From Paralithodes platypus (taxonomy: Eukaryota > Arthropoda > Malacostraca > Decapoda > Lithodidae): 64,000 bases of DNA. The stretch lies in the NCBI GenBank assembly GCA_032716605.1, contig CM064509.1:50980022-51044021 (forward strand), in the 5' to 3' direction. This document shows, one piece after another, positions 41,556 to 51,759 of the stretch; within the stretch, counting starts at the first letter, position 1; the number at the start of each line of letters is the position of its first letter. The translations under genes and the position numbers were made by a program. The notes beneath the pieces are model-generated. The model saw only the letters and a list, made by a program, of their open reading frames with translations. It was not told the DNA's origin and ran no database searches.

Positions 41556-43046
41556 ATGGCAGTACAATTGTTAAGAGCAAACCTGGTGGTCCCTCGGATA
41601 TCCACCCCCGACAGGGTTGGGTCATTGACACAGGGCCCTCCCGGTCGTCATCATGCGACTGTGTCAAGAGCATTGCAACGTCCCAAAGCTGCTCGTCGGT
41701 GCAGCTTTTTCTTTAGCAATATAAGGGGACTTCACTCTAACATCAATTCTGTACACCAATGTCTTCAAGCAGAATCCCCTACTCTCCTTTTTGTGACAGA
41801 GACTCAAGTAACATCCACATCTGACACGTCTAGATTTAATTTTCCAGGTTATCAACTGCTCCAAAATTTCAGACCTAAAGGAGGTGTATGTTGCTTCGCA
41901 AAATCTGAAATTGCCCTGGAGGAGGTTACTAGTTTCAATTGTCCCTATTTTGATTATTCTATATACAAATTAATTTCTGCTGGTAAATTTAAATACATAT
42001 ATTGCATCTACCGTTCCCCAAATACTCCTCCAGAGCAAAGTCTTTTTGATTCTCTGTCCTCACAACTCAGTGTCCTCAACTTAAATGCTTCTTCTGAAAT
42101 CACTGTGTTGGGTGATTTTAATGTCCATAATGTTGAATGGCTCACTCATTCAGCCAGGACTGATGATTCTGGTCTTGAATGTGAGCTATTTGCAGACTCA
42201 TTTAATCTCACTCAACTAGTCAACCAACCCACCCGTGTACCAGATAATCCTAATCATAATTCCCACCTACTGGACTTATTTTTAACAACCAATTCAGAAA
42301 ATTATGATGTTACAGTGAGGTCCCCGCTTGGATCTTCTGATCACTGTCTGATACAGGCCACCTTTCTATCACCTACCACACCATCCCACTCTGAACCTGT
42401 TTTGGTGACTAAATGGCATTACGATAGGGCAGACTGGGAGGGTCTTCAAGGTTTCTTTATTGATATTCCCTGGACCTCTTTCTTTTCTAATGATGCACAC
42501 TCCACCTTGAGCCACATACAAGATTTTATAAAAATTGGAATGGAAACTTTTATTCCTCATCAAAAGTACATTAAAAGATCTAATTCACCTAAATGGTTTG
42601 ACCATAATTGTGCTAGAGTAACTGAACAAAAAGCAATAGCCTACAATGCATACACAAGATCAAAAACACATGAAGCCTTTAATTACTTTAGAAACATCAG
42701 AAATCATGCCAAAACTGTATTAAACCTAACTAAATCAAACTTTCTCCACAAGCAGGCAAATAAACTTCTAAATAATCCAAATGATAACAAAATATTTTGG
42801 TCTACTCTTAACTCATTCAAATCCAACTTCACAACTGCTTCATCCATTCCACCATCAAAATCTCCGACTGGCAATCTTGTAAGTGACCCACGAGGTAAAG
42901 CTAACCTTCTTGCGGATATTTTCTCCACCAACTCAACCTTAGATGAAATAAATCAAGATGTCCCTGTACTTAATTTTAATTCGCCTGAAATTCCCTCAAT
43001 TAAGATCCACACCAGACATGTCAAAACTATTTTGCAGAATCTCTCA
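41556..43046 (+). CDS. J2a endonuclease and linker region
   Basis: Frame begins MAVQLLRANLVVPRISTPDR. Endonuclease motifs follow: SNIRGLHSNINSVHQC near residue 53, LLFVTETQVTS with the catalytic Glu, GVCCFAKSEIALEE, ITVLGDFNVHNVEWL, and the [17 protein letters not shown] box. The linker to RT is Lys- and Asn-rich. The true frame ends where another retroelement was inserted at 43051. The apparent tail after QNLS is not part of the protein. Confidence 0.9.
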
Positions 43047-43050
43047 GTAC

Positions 43051-43679
43051 CTTTACCTTTGGATGTGTTCGCCGCTCCTCTAGCGGCACCAAGGAGCGCG
43101 ACGCCCCTCGTTATGGGTGGTGATTTGGTGCAGTAGACTGTTTGAAGCGACAGCTCGCTCCCTTGCGAGGATGGGCTCGTCTGGCACTTTTTGCAGTTCG
43201 ACATCTAGGGCTCTCTTGAAGTTGTCTAACGAGATGTCCCTCATGTCTCTTACTCGCCGTGGGAGTTTGTTGAAGAGACGTGGGCCTCTGTGTGATAACC
43301 AGCCCTCTCGCAGAGAGCCCATAGCACCCTTGTTATTCATCCGGGGGATTTCGCATTCCCAGCCTCTCCTATCACTGAATTTCATGACTATCGGAGTATG
43401 TAGGTTTGGTACTAAACCCTCTGCGATTTTCCACGTGTATATTATTAGGTAACGTTCTCTTCTACGTTCCAGTGAGTACAGATTCAGTGCTCTTAAACGC
43501 TCCCAATAGTGTAGATGTTTTATCGAACTTATATGCATAGTGAAATTTCTTTGTACACTCTCTACGTCATTTATTTCACCTGCTTTGTATGGGGATGTTA
43601 ATACGCTACAGTATTCAAGCCGCGGTAGCACTAGAGATTTGAAGAGCGTTATCATAGGCAATTCACCGCGTGTTTTAAA
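43051..43679 (-). mobile_element. 5'-truncated fragment of a third non-LTR family
   Basis: 629 bp on the minus strand, flanked by AGTAC at 43046-43050 and 43680-43684. Removing it and one AGTAC restores the J2a frame precisely (QNLS then VRRIQPVKALGPD). Its 3' end has a GCCGCT/AGCGGC hairpin at about 43068-43084 and terminates AAAGGTAAAG, as in CR1/L2-type elements. Confidence 0.9.
43080..43661 (-). CDS. C-terminal domain of the third non-LTR RT
   Basis: 193 residues open to a natural stop: LFKSLVLPRLEYCSVLTSPY, VESVQRNFTMHISSIKHLHY, WERLRALNLYSLERRRERYL. This thumb/C-terminal region is common to Jockey/CR1 RT proteins. The RT catalytic part is missing by 5' truncation, and the methionine shown is internal. 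Confidence 0.85.
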   Translation of the reverse strand: MPMITLFKSLVLPRLEYCSVLTSPYKAGEINDVESVQRNFTMHISSIKHLHYWERLRALNLYSLERRRERYLIIYTWKIAEGLVPNLHTPIVMKFSDRRGWECEIPRMNNKGAMGSLREGWLSHRGPRLFNKLPRRVRDMRDISLDNFKRALDVELQKVPDEPILARERAVASNSLLHQITTHNEGRRAPWCR

Positions 43680-43681
43680 AG

Positions 43682-45081
43682 TACGCAGAATCCAACCCGT
43701 TAAGGCTCTTGGTCCAGATGAAATTCCTCCAATAGTACTTAAGAATAATTGCTCCTTGGTGCTCGCTCCTGTAGCGGCAATTTGTTTCCGTCTATGTACT
43801 CATACCTCATGCTTCCCAGTACCCTGGAAAGAAGCAAACATCCACCCAGTTCCTAAAAAAGGTGCCTCTTCAGATCCATCAAACTACAGACCAATAGCTA
43901 TAACTTCCACTCTTGGTAAAGTCTTTGAAATTATATTAAATAATCACATAATTAAGCATCTTGAGAATAATAAATTAATCAGTGATAGGCAATATGGTTT
44001 TAGACGATGTCGATCAACTGCAGACATTCTTTGCCTTCTTACTCATCAAATCAACCAAGCTACAGACCAACATGGTGAAACACATACAATAGCACTGGAT
44101 ATATCAAAGGCATTTGATAGAGTCTGGTATCAATCCTTATTGTCGAAGATGTCACACTACGGCCTTGCATCGTTAGTTCCACTTATTTCTTCTTATCTTC
44201 ATAACAGAAAAATATGTGTAATGGTAGATGGCCTTTATTCTCAATTTCACTCAATAAATGCTGGTGTTCCCCAGGGATCAGTTTTGGCCCCAACTCTGTT
44301 CCTCATTCATATCAATGATCTCATATCTACCACTCATAATCCAATACATTCCTACGCAGACGACTCAACACTCCACAGTTCCTTCACATTTACCAATTCT
44401 TTCACCCAACCCGATCTTATAAATTCAAAAATAAGCACTGCAATTTCTCTGAACCAGGACCTTTCTAGAATTGAAGAATGGGGACAAAAGAATCTAGTTT
44501 CCTTTAATGCACAGAAAACCAAGTACATTCAATTTTCTAACCGACAGAATCTCACTGACTCCCATATATTTTTTAATTATGTAAATATTCCCACTTCCCC
44601 TAGTATTGACATTCTCGGTGTAACATTAACTACAAACTTGAGCTGGACACATTATGTTAGAATCATTGCTAAGAATGCCTCTAAAAAACTGGGACTCCTG
44701 TACAGAGTTCGAGAATTCTTCACTGACGAGCAGTTGGCCATAATATATAAAAGTCATGTGCGTTCTCAGATGGATTACTGTTCACCTCTGTGGAGTGGAA
44801 GAGGAGTGGTTGCATTGAGGCAGTTGGACAAAATTCAAAATAAAGCTATTAGATTAATCAATAACCCTGCAATCACACAGGACCTTCCTACATTATCCAT
44901 ACAAAGAAACATTGCATCCCTTGCATTATTCTACAGATATTTTCACAGCAATTGTTCCGAGGAACTTGCTTCAATTGTGCCGCCTCTCCACATCTTTCCC
45001 CGTAGAACTAGGGCAGCTGAGAGCGCCCATGAATTTACACTTTCTCCTCCACAATGCAGAACTTCTGCTTATCAAAATTAA
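43682..45081 (+). CDS. J2a reverse transcriptase, with premature stop
   Basis: Continues the J2a ORF: KALGPDEIPPIVLKNNCSLV, NIHPVPKKGASSDPSNYRPI, motif A TIALDISKAFDRVWYQSLLS, motif B NAGVPQGSVLAPTLFLIHIN, motif C IHSYADDSTLHSS, then LSWTHYVRIIAKNASKKLGL. It ends at a TAA at 45079-45081 where copy J2b has TCA (Ser), so the last 30 or so residues are lost by a single C-to-A change. Otherwise the RT is intact. Confidence 0.92.
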
Positions 45082-45258
45082 TTTATCCCTAGAACTACTA
45101 CTCTTTGGAATTCACTTCCCTCGAATTGCTTTCCACAAACTTACAATCTACAAATGTTTAAATCCAGTTGTTACAAACATTTTATGAATGGAGGATGCCT
45201 TTAGGCACATGGACCTTTTTGTTTTATCTGTGTTTTTCCTTCCTCCGTTCATTGTCTC

Positions 45259-46513
45259 TTAACCCGGGAACTGCGGGGAGACTCTTAAGAGTTCCCCCGG
45301 CGGACTGCGGGGAGACTCTTATGAGTGAGTGAAAAAAAAATCAACTTTTGACATCGAAAAAAACATATTTTTTTTTATTTTTTTTTTTTTATTTTTTTTT
45401 TGGCCCCTGGGCCATGCAAAATCTCAGTCCTCTACCTCCCCTCCTTCCCCACTTTCCTCCTCTCCTTCAGTTATCACCTATTTTCCCTGTTATTTCTGAG
45501 GTATATTTTCGTGCTAACATTAGCGAGTTGCAAGCAGGTCAAGCTGCAAGCTTGTCATCACTGATGGCAAGCGAGTGCAAGAGAGAGAGAGAGAGAGTAT
45601 CGATCGACTGTGTCTCAGTGGCCTTGGGGGAAATTGGCGGGAAAGCAGCTTGCCTCACCCATACATTATACAACTCGTGGGCTATATTGCCGATTTTTAC
45701 CATCCAAACGCTGTTTTCACTCGTTTTATTGTTGTTTCAGGTTAATACCTTTATAATCAACCCATAATAGGCGCATATGGATAAGTATTAATGCTATTAA
45801 CCCGGGAACTGCGGGGAGACTCTTAAGAGTTCCCCCGGCGGACTGCGGGGAGACTCTTATGAGTGAGTGAAAAAAAAATCAACTTTTGACATCGAAAAAA
45901 ACATATTTTTTTTTTATTTTTTTTTTTTTATTTTTTTTTGGCCCCTGGGCCATGCAAAATCTCAGTCCTCTACCTCCCCTCCTTCCCCACTTTCCTCCTC
46001 TCCTTCAGTTATCACCTATTTTCCCTGTTATTCCCTTATTCTGAGGTATATTTTCGTGCTAACATTAGCGAGTTGCAAGCAGGGTGTTGTCATCACTGAT
46101 GGCAAGCGAGTGCAAGAGAGAGAGAGAGAGTATCGATCGACTGTGTCTCAGTGGCCTTGGGGGAAATTGGCGGGAAAGCAGCTTGGCTCACCCATACATT
46201 ATACAACTCGCGGGGTATATCTCCGATTTTGACCATCCAAACGCTGTTTTCACTCGTTTTATTGTTGTTTCAGGTTAATACCTTTATAATCAACCCATAA
46301 TAGGCGCATATGGATAAGTATTAATGCTATTAATGGCACAATGAATATTTTAGTGACGGAAACACCTCAAATACGTCAGCACAGGGGGACGTTTCCAATT
46401 ACCCCCATGAGCACTTCAGAGGTTAATGGCACAATGAATATTTTAGTGACGGAAACACCTCAAATACGTCAGCACAGGGGGACGTTTCCAATTACCCCCA
46501 TGCGCACTTCAGA

Positions 46514-46519
<6 letters not shown>
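45259..46519. mobile_element. M2 TTAA MITE in the J2a 3' UTR, host of another M2
   Basis: Starts TTAACCCGGGAACTGCGGGG. The left part is 45259-45800. After the nested copy it resumes TTAATGGCACAATGAAT and ends CACTTCAGAGGTTAA at 46516-46519, immediately before the J2a poly(A). The 5' boxes GGGGAGACTCTTAAGAG and GGGGAGACTCTTATGAG are present. Confidence 0.9.
45797..46426. mobile_element. M2 TTAA MITE nested inside an M2 MITE, 630 bp
   Basis: Inserted at the TTAA of GCTATTAATGGCAC in the host copy, in the same orientation. It is almost identical to the host over the whole length, including the poly(T) block and the GAGAGAGAG run, so the family was active when both arrived. Confidence 0.92.
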
Positions 46520-46544
<25 letters not shown>

Positions 46545-47166
46545 CATTCACATCGCTTAGTTCACCCGAGACATAACCAAAAGGTCGGTCATTTACACAG
46601 GCTTCAATTTCACATAGAATAGTTTGCAGCTCTTCTAACGTTACCGATGCTCTACCGAGAACCTTTTTTAATCCGGCTTTCACTATCCCGATTGCCCTTT
46701 CCCAAATGGCACCTAACCAAGGAGCTCTGGCGGGGATAAAACGCCACTCACAATGGTGTTCTATCATAAATTTCTGAATTACCGAATCTTGAGATATCTC
46801 GGCCAGCTGTTTGGCTGCACTAACAAATGTTGTCGCGTTGTCGCTTAGAATTATTTGAGAAAAGCCCTGCCTACTAACAAACCGGCGGTACGTGTGCATA
46901 AAGCTTTCGCAAGACATGTTAGTTACTACTTCTAGGTGAATCGCCCTGGTGATGGCACAAGTGAATAATACAATGTAAGCATTAATAGCGGGATTACCCT
47001 TTACTAATAATGCGCCAGAATAATCTATACCGGTCACTGAGAAGGGATCTTGAGGCTGAACTCTAATACTAGGCAAGTGAGGTACATTCCTTGGTGAGTA
47101 GGATTTACCCTGAAGTCTCTTACATACTATACACTTTCGTAGTACCATTTTTACCGTCTGTCTCAT
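46545..47166 (-). pseudogene. BEL/Pao integrase core
   Basis: Encodes DPFSVTGIDYSGALLVKGNP (first Asp), FSQIILSDNATTFVSAAKQL (second Asp) and WRFIPARAPWLGAIWERAIG (Glu), a DD35E core, then ASVTLEELQTILCEIEACVN, DRPFGYVSGELSDVN. The frame then runs into the J2a poly(A), giving poly-Phe, so the domain's C-terminal extension lies 5 kb away at 40665-41215. Confidence 0.9.
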
Positions 47167-47178
47167 GTGTGGGATCCA

Positions 47179-47550
47179 TCATTTTTGGCGCAAATAAGCT
47201 ACCACATGACCCACACCATAATGAGAACATACTATATGACTTTTAACTATAAGCAAACGCGTAATTGTATGGTTAGATGGTAGGAGGATAGGATATTTAC
47301 TGTCATTGCTGATAGTGGCCAACTGAATTCTACCCCTACATTTGATCACCCCACTTTCCACGAATAGTCCTAGTTGTCTCATAACATTAGTACCCGGTAA
47401 ATTATGGTCGGATTTGGTCAAGATGCTCCATTCACTCATATAGGATTCCCTTTGCACTGTCATAATCATTAATTTTTCAGCGGCTCGCATTTCACTAACT
47501 AGCAAGGAAGGGGTGTCAGTTAAGAACTCTCCCTTTACCTTTCGCCGCAA
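47179..47550 (-). pseudogene. BEL/Pao integrase zinc-binding region
   Basis: Encodes GVIKCRGRIQLATISNDSKY, PILLPSNHTITRLLIVKSHI and CSHYGVGHVVAYLRQK, the H2C2 region whose Cys pair (LRKCIVC) is in the next piece. An in-frame TGA at about 47176-47178 lies before WIPHMRQTV. Another stop lies upstream at about 47569. Confidence 0.85.
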
Positions 47551-47571
47551 ATTACATACATAACGGTTAAC

Positions 47572-48048
47572 TCATGCAAGGACCCGTACTGCCTTATCAT
47601 AGCTACTATATCTGTCCCAAGCAATTGTGATGCCATTGATATCCTGAGTGACTACTGCTGCGCCCATTGATTCTATGGGAAAGTCTACCTGAACTGGTAC
47701 GGCCGTTGCTCGATCCTCTGGCCACTCTGTTGTGGAAGTTAGCCACGAAGGCCCCTGCCACCACAACGGAGAATCAGACAACTGTTTGGCGGTAATTCCC
47801 CTAGTCAACAGGTCGTTCGGGTTATCCTTAGTGCACACATTTCTTATATTAGCATTGGGAAGTAGTCAATGGATCTCGTTCACTCTATTACTGACATACA
47901 CGGGCAAAGCCTTCTGACTGCACAACCATGCAATCGCAATCTGACTATCGGACCACAAATATACATTATTGAATTCATGATGATCCTTGAGTGCCTCTGT
48001 AATAAATTGAACAAGACGTGCGGCTATCAAAACAGCAGTTAACTCTAA
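47572..48048 (-). pseudogene. BEL/Pao RNase H C-terminal part
   Basis: Readable pieces: LELTAVLIAARLVQFITEAL, NNVYLWSDSQIAIAWL (an RNase H catalytic region), ALPVYVSNRVNEIH, a stop, then NVCTKDNPNDLLTRGITAKQ and SPLWWQGPSWL, the conserved BEL segment ending RNase H. At least two in-frame stops. Confidence 0.82.
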
Positions 48049-48777
48049 TTAAGGTACTGTCACAGTCTTGATGGGTGCTACTCGAGCCTTGGCAGTGACT
48101 AAAGCACTTTGGTCTCCATCAGACAGGTACACTACAGCACCAAACGCGAAGTTACTCGCGTCACTAAACGCATGTAATTCCACCCGTTTACTCGAGATGA
48201 TTTGACGTGGGAAACTTATACTCTGACAATTTTCCAAATCTGCCACCAGCGCTTGCCAGATCGATTGTAAATCAGAAGGGATAGTCTCGTCCCACCCAAT
48301 TTTGGTACGCCATAGAATTTGGAGGAATAACCGCGACCTGATGCTAACTGGTAATAATATGCCAAGAGGATCAAACAACTGTGCAGCTAGGCTAAGACAT
48401 TTTCGCTTGCTAGGTAAAGCCTCACATGTATAATCCCGATGCTCAAAAGAAAGTCTATCTGTACCCGGTTGCCATTGCATGCCTAAATACTTGTGACCCG
48501 ACTGATCGGCAGCCATCTCATCATACGGGCCCAAAATGGACTTCAACTGCAGACTATTGGTCACCCACTCCCGTAAGTATAAGTGGGCTGACGAGCATGT
48601 ACGCTGGTATTGCCAATAATCAGAGATAAGACGGTCCTCTGTGTCCGCGGTACCTTGTATGTTATCGATGTACAGGCCATTTTTTATTCGGTTGACGAGA
48701 TTCACATCATTGAACTGCGATAAGTGTTTTAAGATGGTGGCACTCAATAGAAATGGTGAACAGGTAGCATCGAACAA
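48049..48777 (-). CDS. BEL/Pao RT (C-terminal half) and RNase H start
   Basis: Encodes FDATCSPFLLSATILKHLSQ, the catalytic box KNGLYIDNIQGTADT (YIDN in place of the usual YVDD/YVDN), GHKYLGMQWQPGTDRLSFEH, KCLSLAAQLFDPLGILLPVS, and HAFSDASNFAFGAVVYLSDG, the RNase H active-site strand. It ends at a TAA just after TVTVP, before LELTA. It is in frame with the upstream RT part except for a TGA at about 48835. Confidence 0.88.
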   Translation of the reverse strand: MFDATCSPFLLSATILKHLSQFNDVNLVNRIKNGLYIDNIQGTADTEDRLISDYWQYQRTCSSAHLYLREWVTNSLQLKSILGPYDEMAADQSGHKYLGMQWQPGTDRLSFEHRDYTCEALPSKRKCLSLAAQLFDPLGILLPVSIRSRLFLQILWRTKIGWDETIPSDLQSIWQALVADLENCQSISFPRQIISSKRVELHAFSDASNFAFGAVVYLSDGDQSALVTAKARVAPIKTVTVP

Positions 48778-48834
48778 TACAACTTTGAAACGAAAAACAT
48801 CACATGGCGAATCTACGTTAAAGGGGTCTCTAGG

Positions 48835-49866
48835 TCACAGAAAGTGTGTACTGTCTCTATCACGTTTGTCCAACTGGAGCATGAGGAACGCCTTCTCGAT
48901 ATCGCTTATAAACCCGTATGGCATGCATCTGAACCTCAACATCACCTTCGCCAAATCTGGAACCAAAGAGGGTCCCGTATACAGGCAATCATTGAGGCTT
49001 AAGGCCGAAGGTGATAATTTGGCCGAACAGTCTAACACGACGCGTATGGGATTAGTTTTGCTCTCGCGTTCAACCCCGTGGTGGGCAAGATGATGTGTAG
49101 GCGAATCGGTGATAATTTCCTCATCAGTAGACTCTATGAACCCGCGATTTCGCTGATCTTTAACAACATTACAGTACTGCTGACAATACGCCGGATTCGC
49201 GATAAATTTCTTCTGTAGGCCCCGTAACCTTCCTATCGCCAGACCGTAATTATTCGGCAAATCACCTCTGTTTCTGCGCCACGGCAAACTGACACAATAC
49301 TGGTTTTCCTCTGGTAAATAGGTTACAGCTTCATCATACAATTTAAGTGTATCCCTAGCCTCTGCATCTATCTCTCCTGACTTGATACCCATATTGTCCA
49401 TATCCCACAATTTATTCAAATCTTGACTACATGGTTCATTGTCTGTCTGTAGATACTCACTAATTGAACTGACCGCAATTTTTAACACTGTCACGACTTC
49501 AACATTGGTATTGGCTACATGATCCTTGTATGACCCACTAATAATTGCGTACCCAAACTTGGTGGGCAACAACACTAGATTGCCCTCCCGTTTATATCCT
49601 GGTAGCACTATGTCATGGTAATAATCGGCACCGATCAACATGTCTAGCTTAACATTACTGCCTATGAATGAATCGGCTAGCCTATACCCTGAATCCTGCA
49701 ATTTGCCTACTACACCTTTGATGCCTGTTGATACCTTGTATTCTGGTAAGGAGTCTACTACTACTACCGCCATTAAGGATGAATTCCTATCTCTATCCTT
49801 GTACTGCAGGTTGACTACATCATACACCTGTTCGCGCTGGGCTCCCGTAAACCCTTGCAGCTTCAA
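48835..49866 (-). CDS. BEL/Pao protease region and RT N-terminal half
   Basis: First about 130 residues contain VKLDMLIGADYYHDIVLPGY and LLPTKFGYAIISGSY, the DUF1758-type protease end and linker. Then LPWRRNRGDLPNNYGLAIGR and LRGLQKKF, the BEL RT entry, THHLAHHGVERESKTNPIRV, VLDCSAKLSPSALSLNDCLY, TGPSLVPDLAKVMLRFRCMP and GFISDIEKAFLMLQLDKRDR, containing motif A. It ends at a TGA where Trp is usual after STHFL. Confidence 0.9.
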   Translation of the reverse strand: MKLQGFTGAQREQVYDVVNLQYKDRDRNSSLMAVVVVDSLPEYKVSTGIKGVVGKLQDSGYRLADSFIGSNVKLDMLIGADYYHDIVLPGYKREGNLVLLPTKFGYAIISGSYKDHVANTNVEVVTVLKIAVSSISEYLQTDNEPCSQDLNKLWDMDNMGIKSGEIDAEARDTLKLYDEAVTYLPEENQYCVSLPWRRNRGDLPNNYGLAIGRLRGLQKKFIANPAYCQQYCNVVKDQRNRGFIESTDEEIITDSPTHHLAHHGVERESKTNPIRVVLDCSAKLSPSALSLNDCLYTGPSLVPDLAKVMLRFRCMPYGFISDIEKAFLMLQLDKRDRDSTHFL

Positions 49867-50215
49867 TGTCTCTCTTCCCGATGCAACATACTGTACTGAT
49901 GGTAGAGAGGACCGCAGAACAAAAGTGCGCTGGGAACATTGATTTCAAAGCACGATAATTGTAATAACCTTCATTGATACTAACTGGCATGATAATTGTG
50001 GGCAAAAATACTGTCTCTCTCTCTGACGCTACAGACAACGTCGTGGAGGTTGGAGCAAGATCAGTTGTCGCAACTGTAGTTCGACTTGCTACCTCTCCAG
50101 CAGATTGGGGACATAATGCGCGGAAATGCCTGCCATTGCATACTCGGCAGGGACTTAATTTAGCATTTGTGCAACCGCGCCCCCCATGCTCCCTGAAGAG
50201 GCATCCCTGACACAA
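49820..50215 (-). pseudogene. BEL/Pao second zinc-binding cluster and protease start
   Basis: Encodes LCQGCLFREHGGRGCTNAKL, SPCRVCNGRHFRALCPQSAG, a Cys/His-rich cluster characteristic of BEL gag-pol junctions, then a linker RTTVATTDLAPTSTTLSVAS and VFLPTIIMPVS. It then shifts frame into the MKLQGFTGAQREQ segment. The preceding gag is separated by the J2b insertion. Confidence 0.8.
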
Positions 50216-50270
50216 CTTCAGATTTTTAGCTCTATTTATTCTAGCCTCACTACTTTGATATTTTGGACAC

Positions 50271-50741
50271 TTGGCCGTAATATATAAAAGTCATGTGCGT
50301 TCTCAGATGGATTACTGTTCACCTCTGTGGAGTGGAAGTGGAGTGGTTGCATTGAGGCAGTTGGACAAAATTCAAAATAAAGCTATTAGATTAATCAATA
50401 ACCCTGCAATCACACAGGACCTTCCTACATTATCCATACGAAGAAACGTTGCATCCCTTGCATTATTCTACAGATATTTTCACAACAATTGTTCCGAGGA
50501 ACTTGCTTCAATTGTGCCGCCTCTCCACATCTTTCCCCGTAGATCTAGGGCAGCTGAGAGCGCCCATGAATTTATACTTTCTCCTCCACAATGCAGAACT
50601 TCTGCTTATCAAAATTCATTTATCCCTAGAACTACTACTCTTTGGAATTCACTTCCCTCGAATTGCTTTCCACAAACTTACAATCTACAAATGTTTAAAT
50701 CCAGTTGTTACAAACATTTTATGAATGGAGGATGCCTTTAG
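50271..50741 (+). CDS. C-terminal end of J2 reverse transcriptase
   Basis: Open to the natural stop: SHVRSQMDYCSPLWSGSGVV, QLDKIQNKAIRLINNPAITQ, SAYQNSFIPRTTTLWNSLPS, KSSCYKHFMNGGCL. The Ser codon at the position of the J2a stop is intact here. It is a 5'-truncated fragment with no RT active site. Confidence 0.88.
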   Translation: MAVIYKSHVRSQMDYCSPLWSGSGVVALRQLDKIQNKAIRLINNPAITQDLPTLSIRRNVASLALFYRYFHNNCSEELASIVPPLHIFPRRSRAAESAHEFILSPPQCRTSAYQNSFIPRTTTLWNSLPSNCFPQTYNLQMFKSSCYKHFMNGGCL

Positions 50742-50820
50742 GCACATGGACCCTTTTGTTTTATCTGTATTTTCCTTCCTCCGTTCATTGTCTCTTAAAA
50801 AAAAAAAAAAAAAAAAAAAA
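50271..50820 (+). mobile_element. J2 non-LTR 3' fragment inserted in BEL gag (J2b)
   Basis: 5'-truncated plus-strand copy starting at TTGGCCGTAATATATAAAAG and ending in a poly(A) at about 50797-50820. Over 500 bp it matches J2a 44733-45262 nearly base for base. It interrupts the zinc-knuckle region of the BEL gag. Confidence 0.92.
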
Positions 50821-50821
50821 T

Positions 50822-51362
50822 TGTACCACGCATGTTTCGGACTACTACATAAATAGCAAGCGAATTTCCTGGGCTCTGCTTGCATTTTTACTTTACCGGT
50901 ACTTTTATTAACAGTGGAAAATGTAGAAGCTGTGGCATTATACTGTACTGGTTCACTGGTGACTCCCTCTATATTGAACACCTCTGCCTGGTAATTTTCT
51001 ATAAAAGACTGCAATTCGAGTGGGGTAGATTTCATCGCTCTCTTTACGTTTTCACAAAGTGGTGTTGGTAATTTATTCATTAGGATGACACCACATATCT
51101 CATCGATGCTGACATCGAACGTATTGAGGGATCGAATGGTACTCTCGAAAGCGGCATAGAACTTCTTGAGCGCACCTACCTCATAAACTGGAGCAGACAA
51201 CTCACACAAGTTCGTTATGTGTGCGGATTTTATTTGGTCTTTTTGTCCGTATGTCTTCTCAAATAGGGCTATTGCGGTGGCGTAGATATTGGCGATTAGG
51301 CTAAATCCCCCCAACAACTTCTGTGCTTCCCCTCCAGCTGCCCGCGCAAATATGTGAAACAT
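50822..51362 (-). pseudogene. BEL/Pao gag, central part and first zinc knuckle
   Basis: Encodes GGFSLIANIYATAIALFEKT, YGQKDQIKSAHITNLCELSA, LKKFYAAFESTIRSLNTFDV and ILMNKLPTPLCENVKRAMKS, the BEL gag DUF1759-type domain, and ends FACYLCSSPKHAWYN, the start of a CX2C zinc knuckle. It then runs into the J2b poly(A), giving poly-Phe. Confidence 0.85.
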
Positions 51363-51462
51363 TGTACATCTGACAACTCTTTATGGCCATGCACGGTACA
51401 GCGGAAGAGGTCCCAGAATTCTGTCCACTTTGCCGGGTCTCCACTAAATTTGGGAAGATAGC

Positions 51463-51759
51463 TTAAGTAGGTAGCTTAACTCCTGCTACCCTTGCTGTGG
51501 CACTACTGTTAGTCAGAGTAGGGGATTTTTTGTATAAAGCCTCGAGTTTAGCCACAATCGCTTCCATGGTCTCAGAGTATTCGGCATCGTCACCAGCTAT
51601 AGTCACAATGTCAACGGTGTCGTCATATAGGTCATAAAGATGGTCATTGACTGACTCCAGCTCATTAAGGTGCTTGCGAATCAGGGTAACTTTGCCCTTC
51701 GTCTCGGACGCATCTGCCCGATCAATGAAGGCATCTAAGTCCTTAGTTAGCCTAGTCAA
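51463..51759 (-). pseudogene. BEL/Pao gag N-terminus
   Basis: 98 residues, MTRLTKDLDAFIDRADASET, then KVTLIRKHLNELESVNDHLY and YSETMEAIVAKLEALYKKSP, helical as is usual for the gag start. A stop and frameshift between 51463 and 51362 separate it from the central part, where a PKFSGDPAKWTEFWDLFRCT-like segment can be read near 51370-51460. Confidence 0.75.

Larger units (their letters stand above)
41236..46544 (+). mobile_element. J2-family non-LTR retrotransposon inserted in BEL pol (J2a)
   Basis: Plus-strand element with 5' UTR 41236-41555, endonuclease, RT, 3' UTR and a poly(A) ending at 46544. It lies opposite to the BEL coding strand and cuts pol after SDVN of the integrase. It carries a fragment of another retroelement at 43051-43679 and two nested MITEs at 45259-46519, placed at the TTAA just before the poly(A). 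J2b at 50271-50820 shows the uninterrupted 3' end CATTGTCTCTTAAAAAA. I see no clear target-site duplication. Confidence 0.88.
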
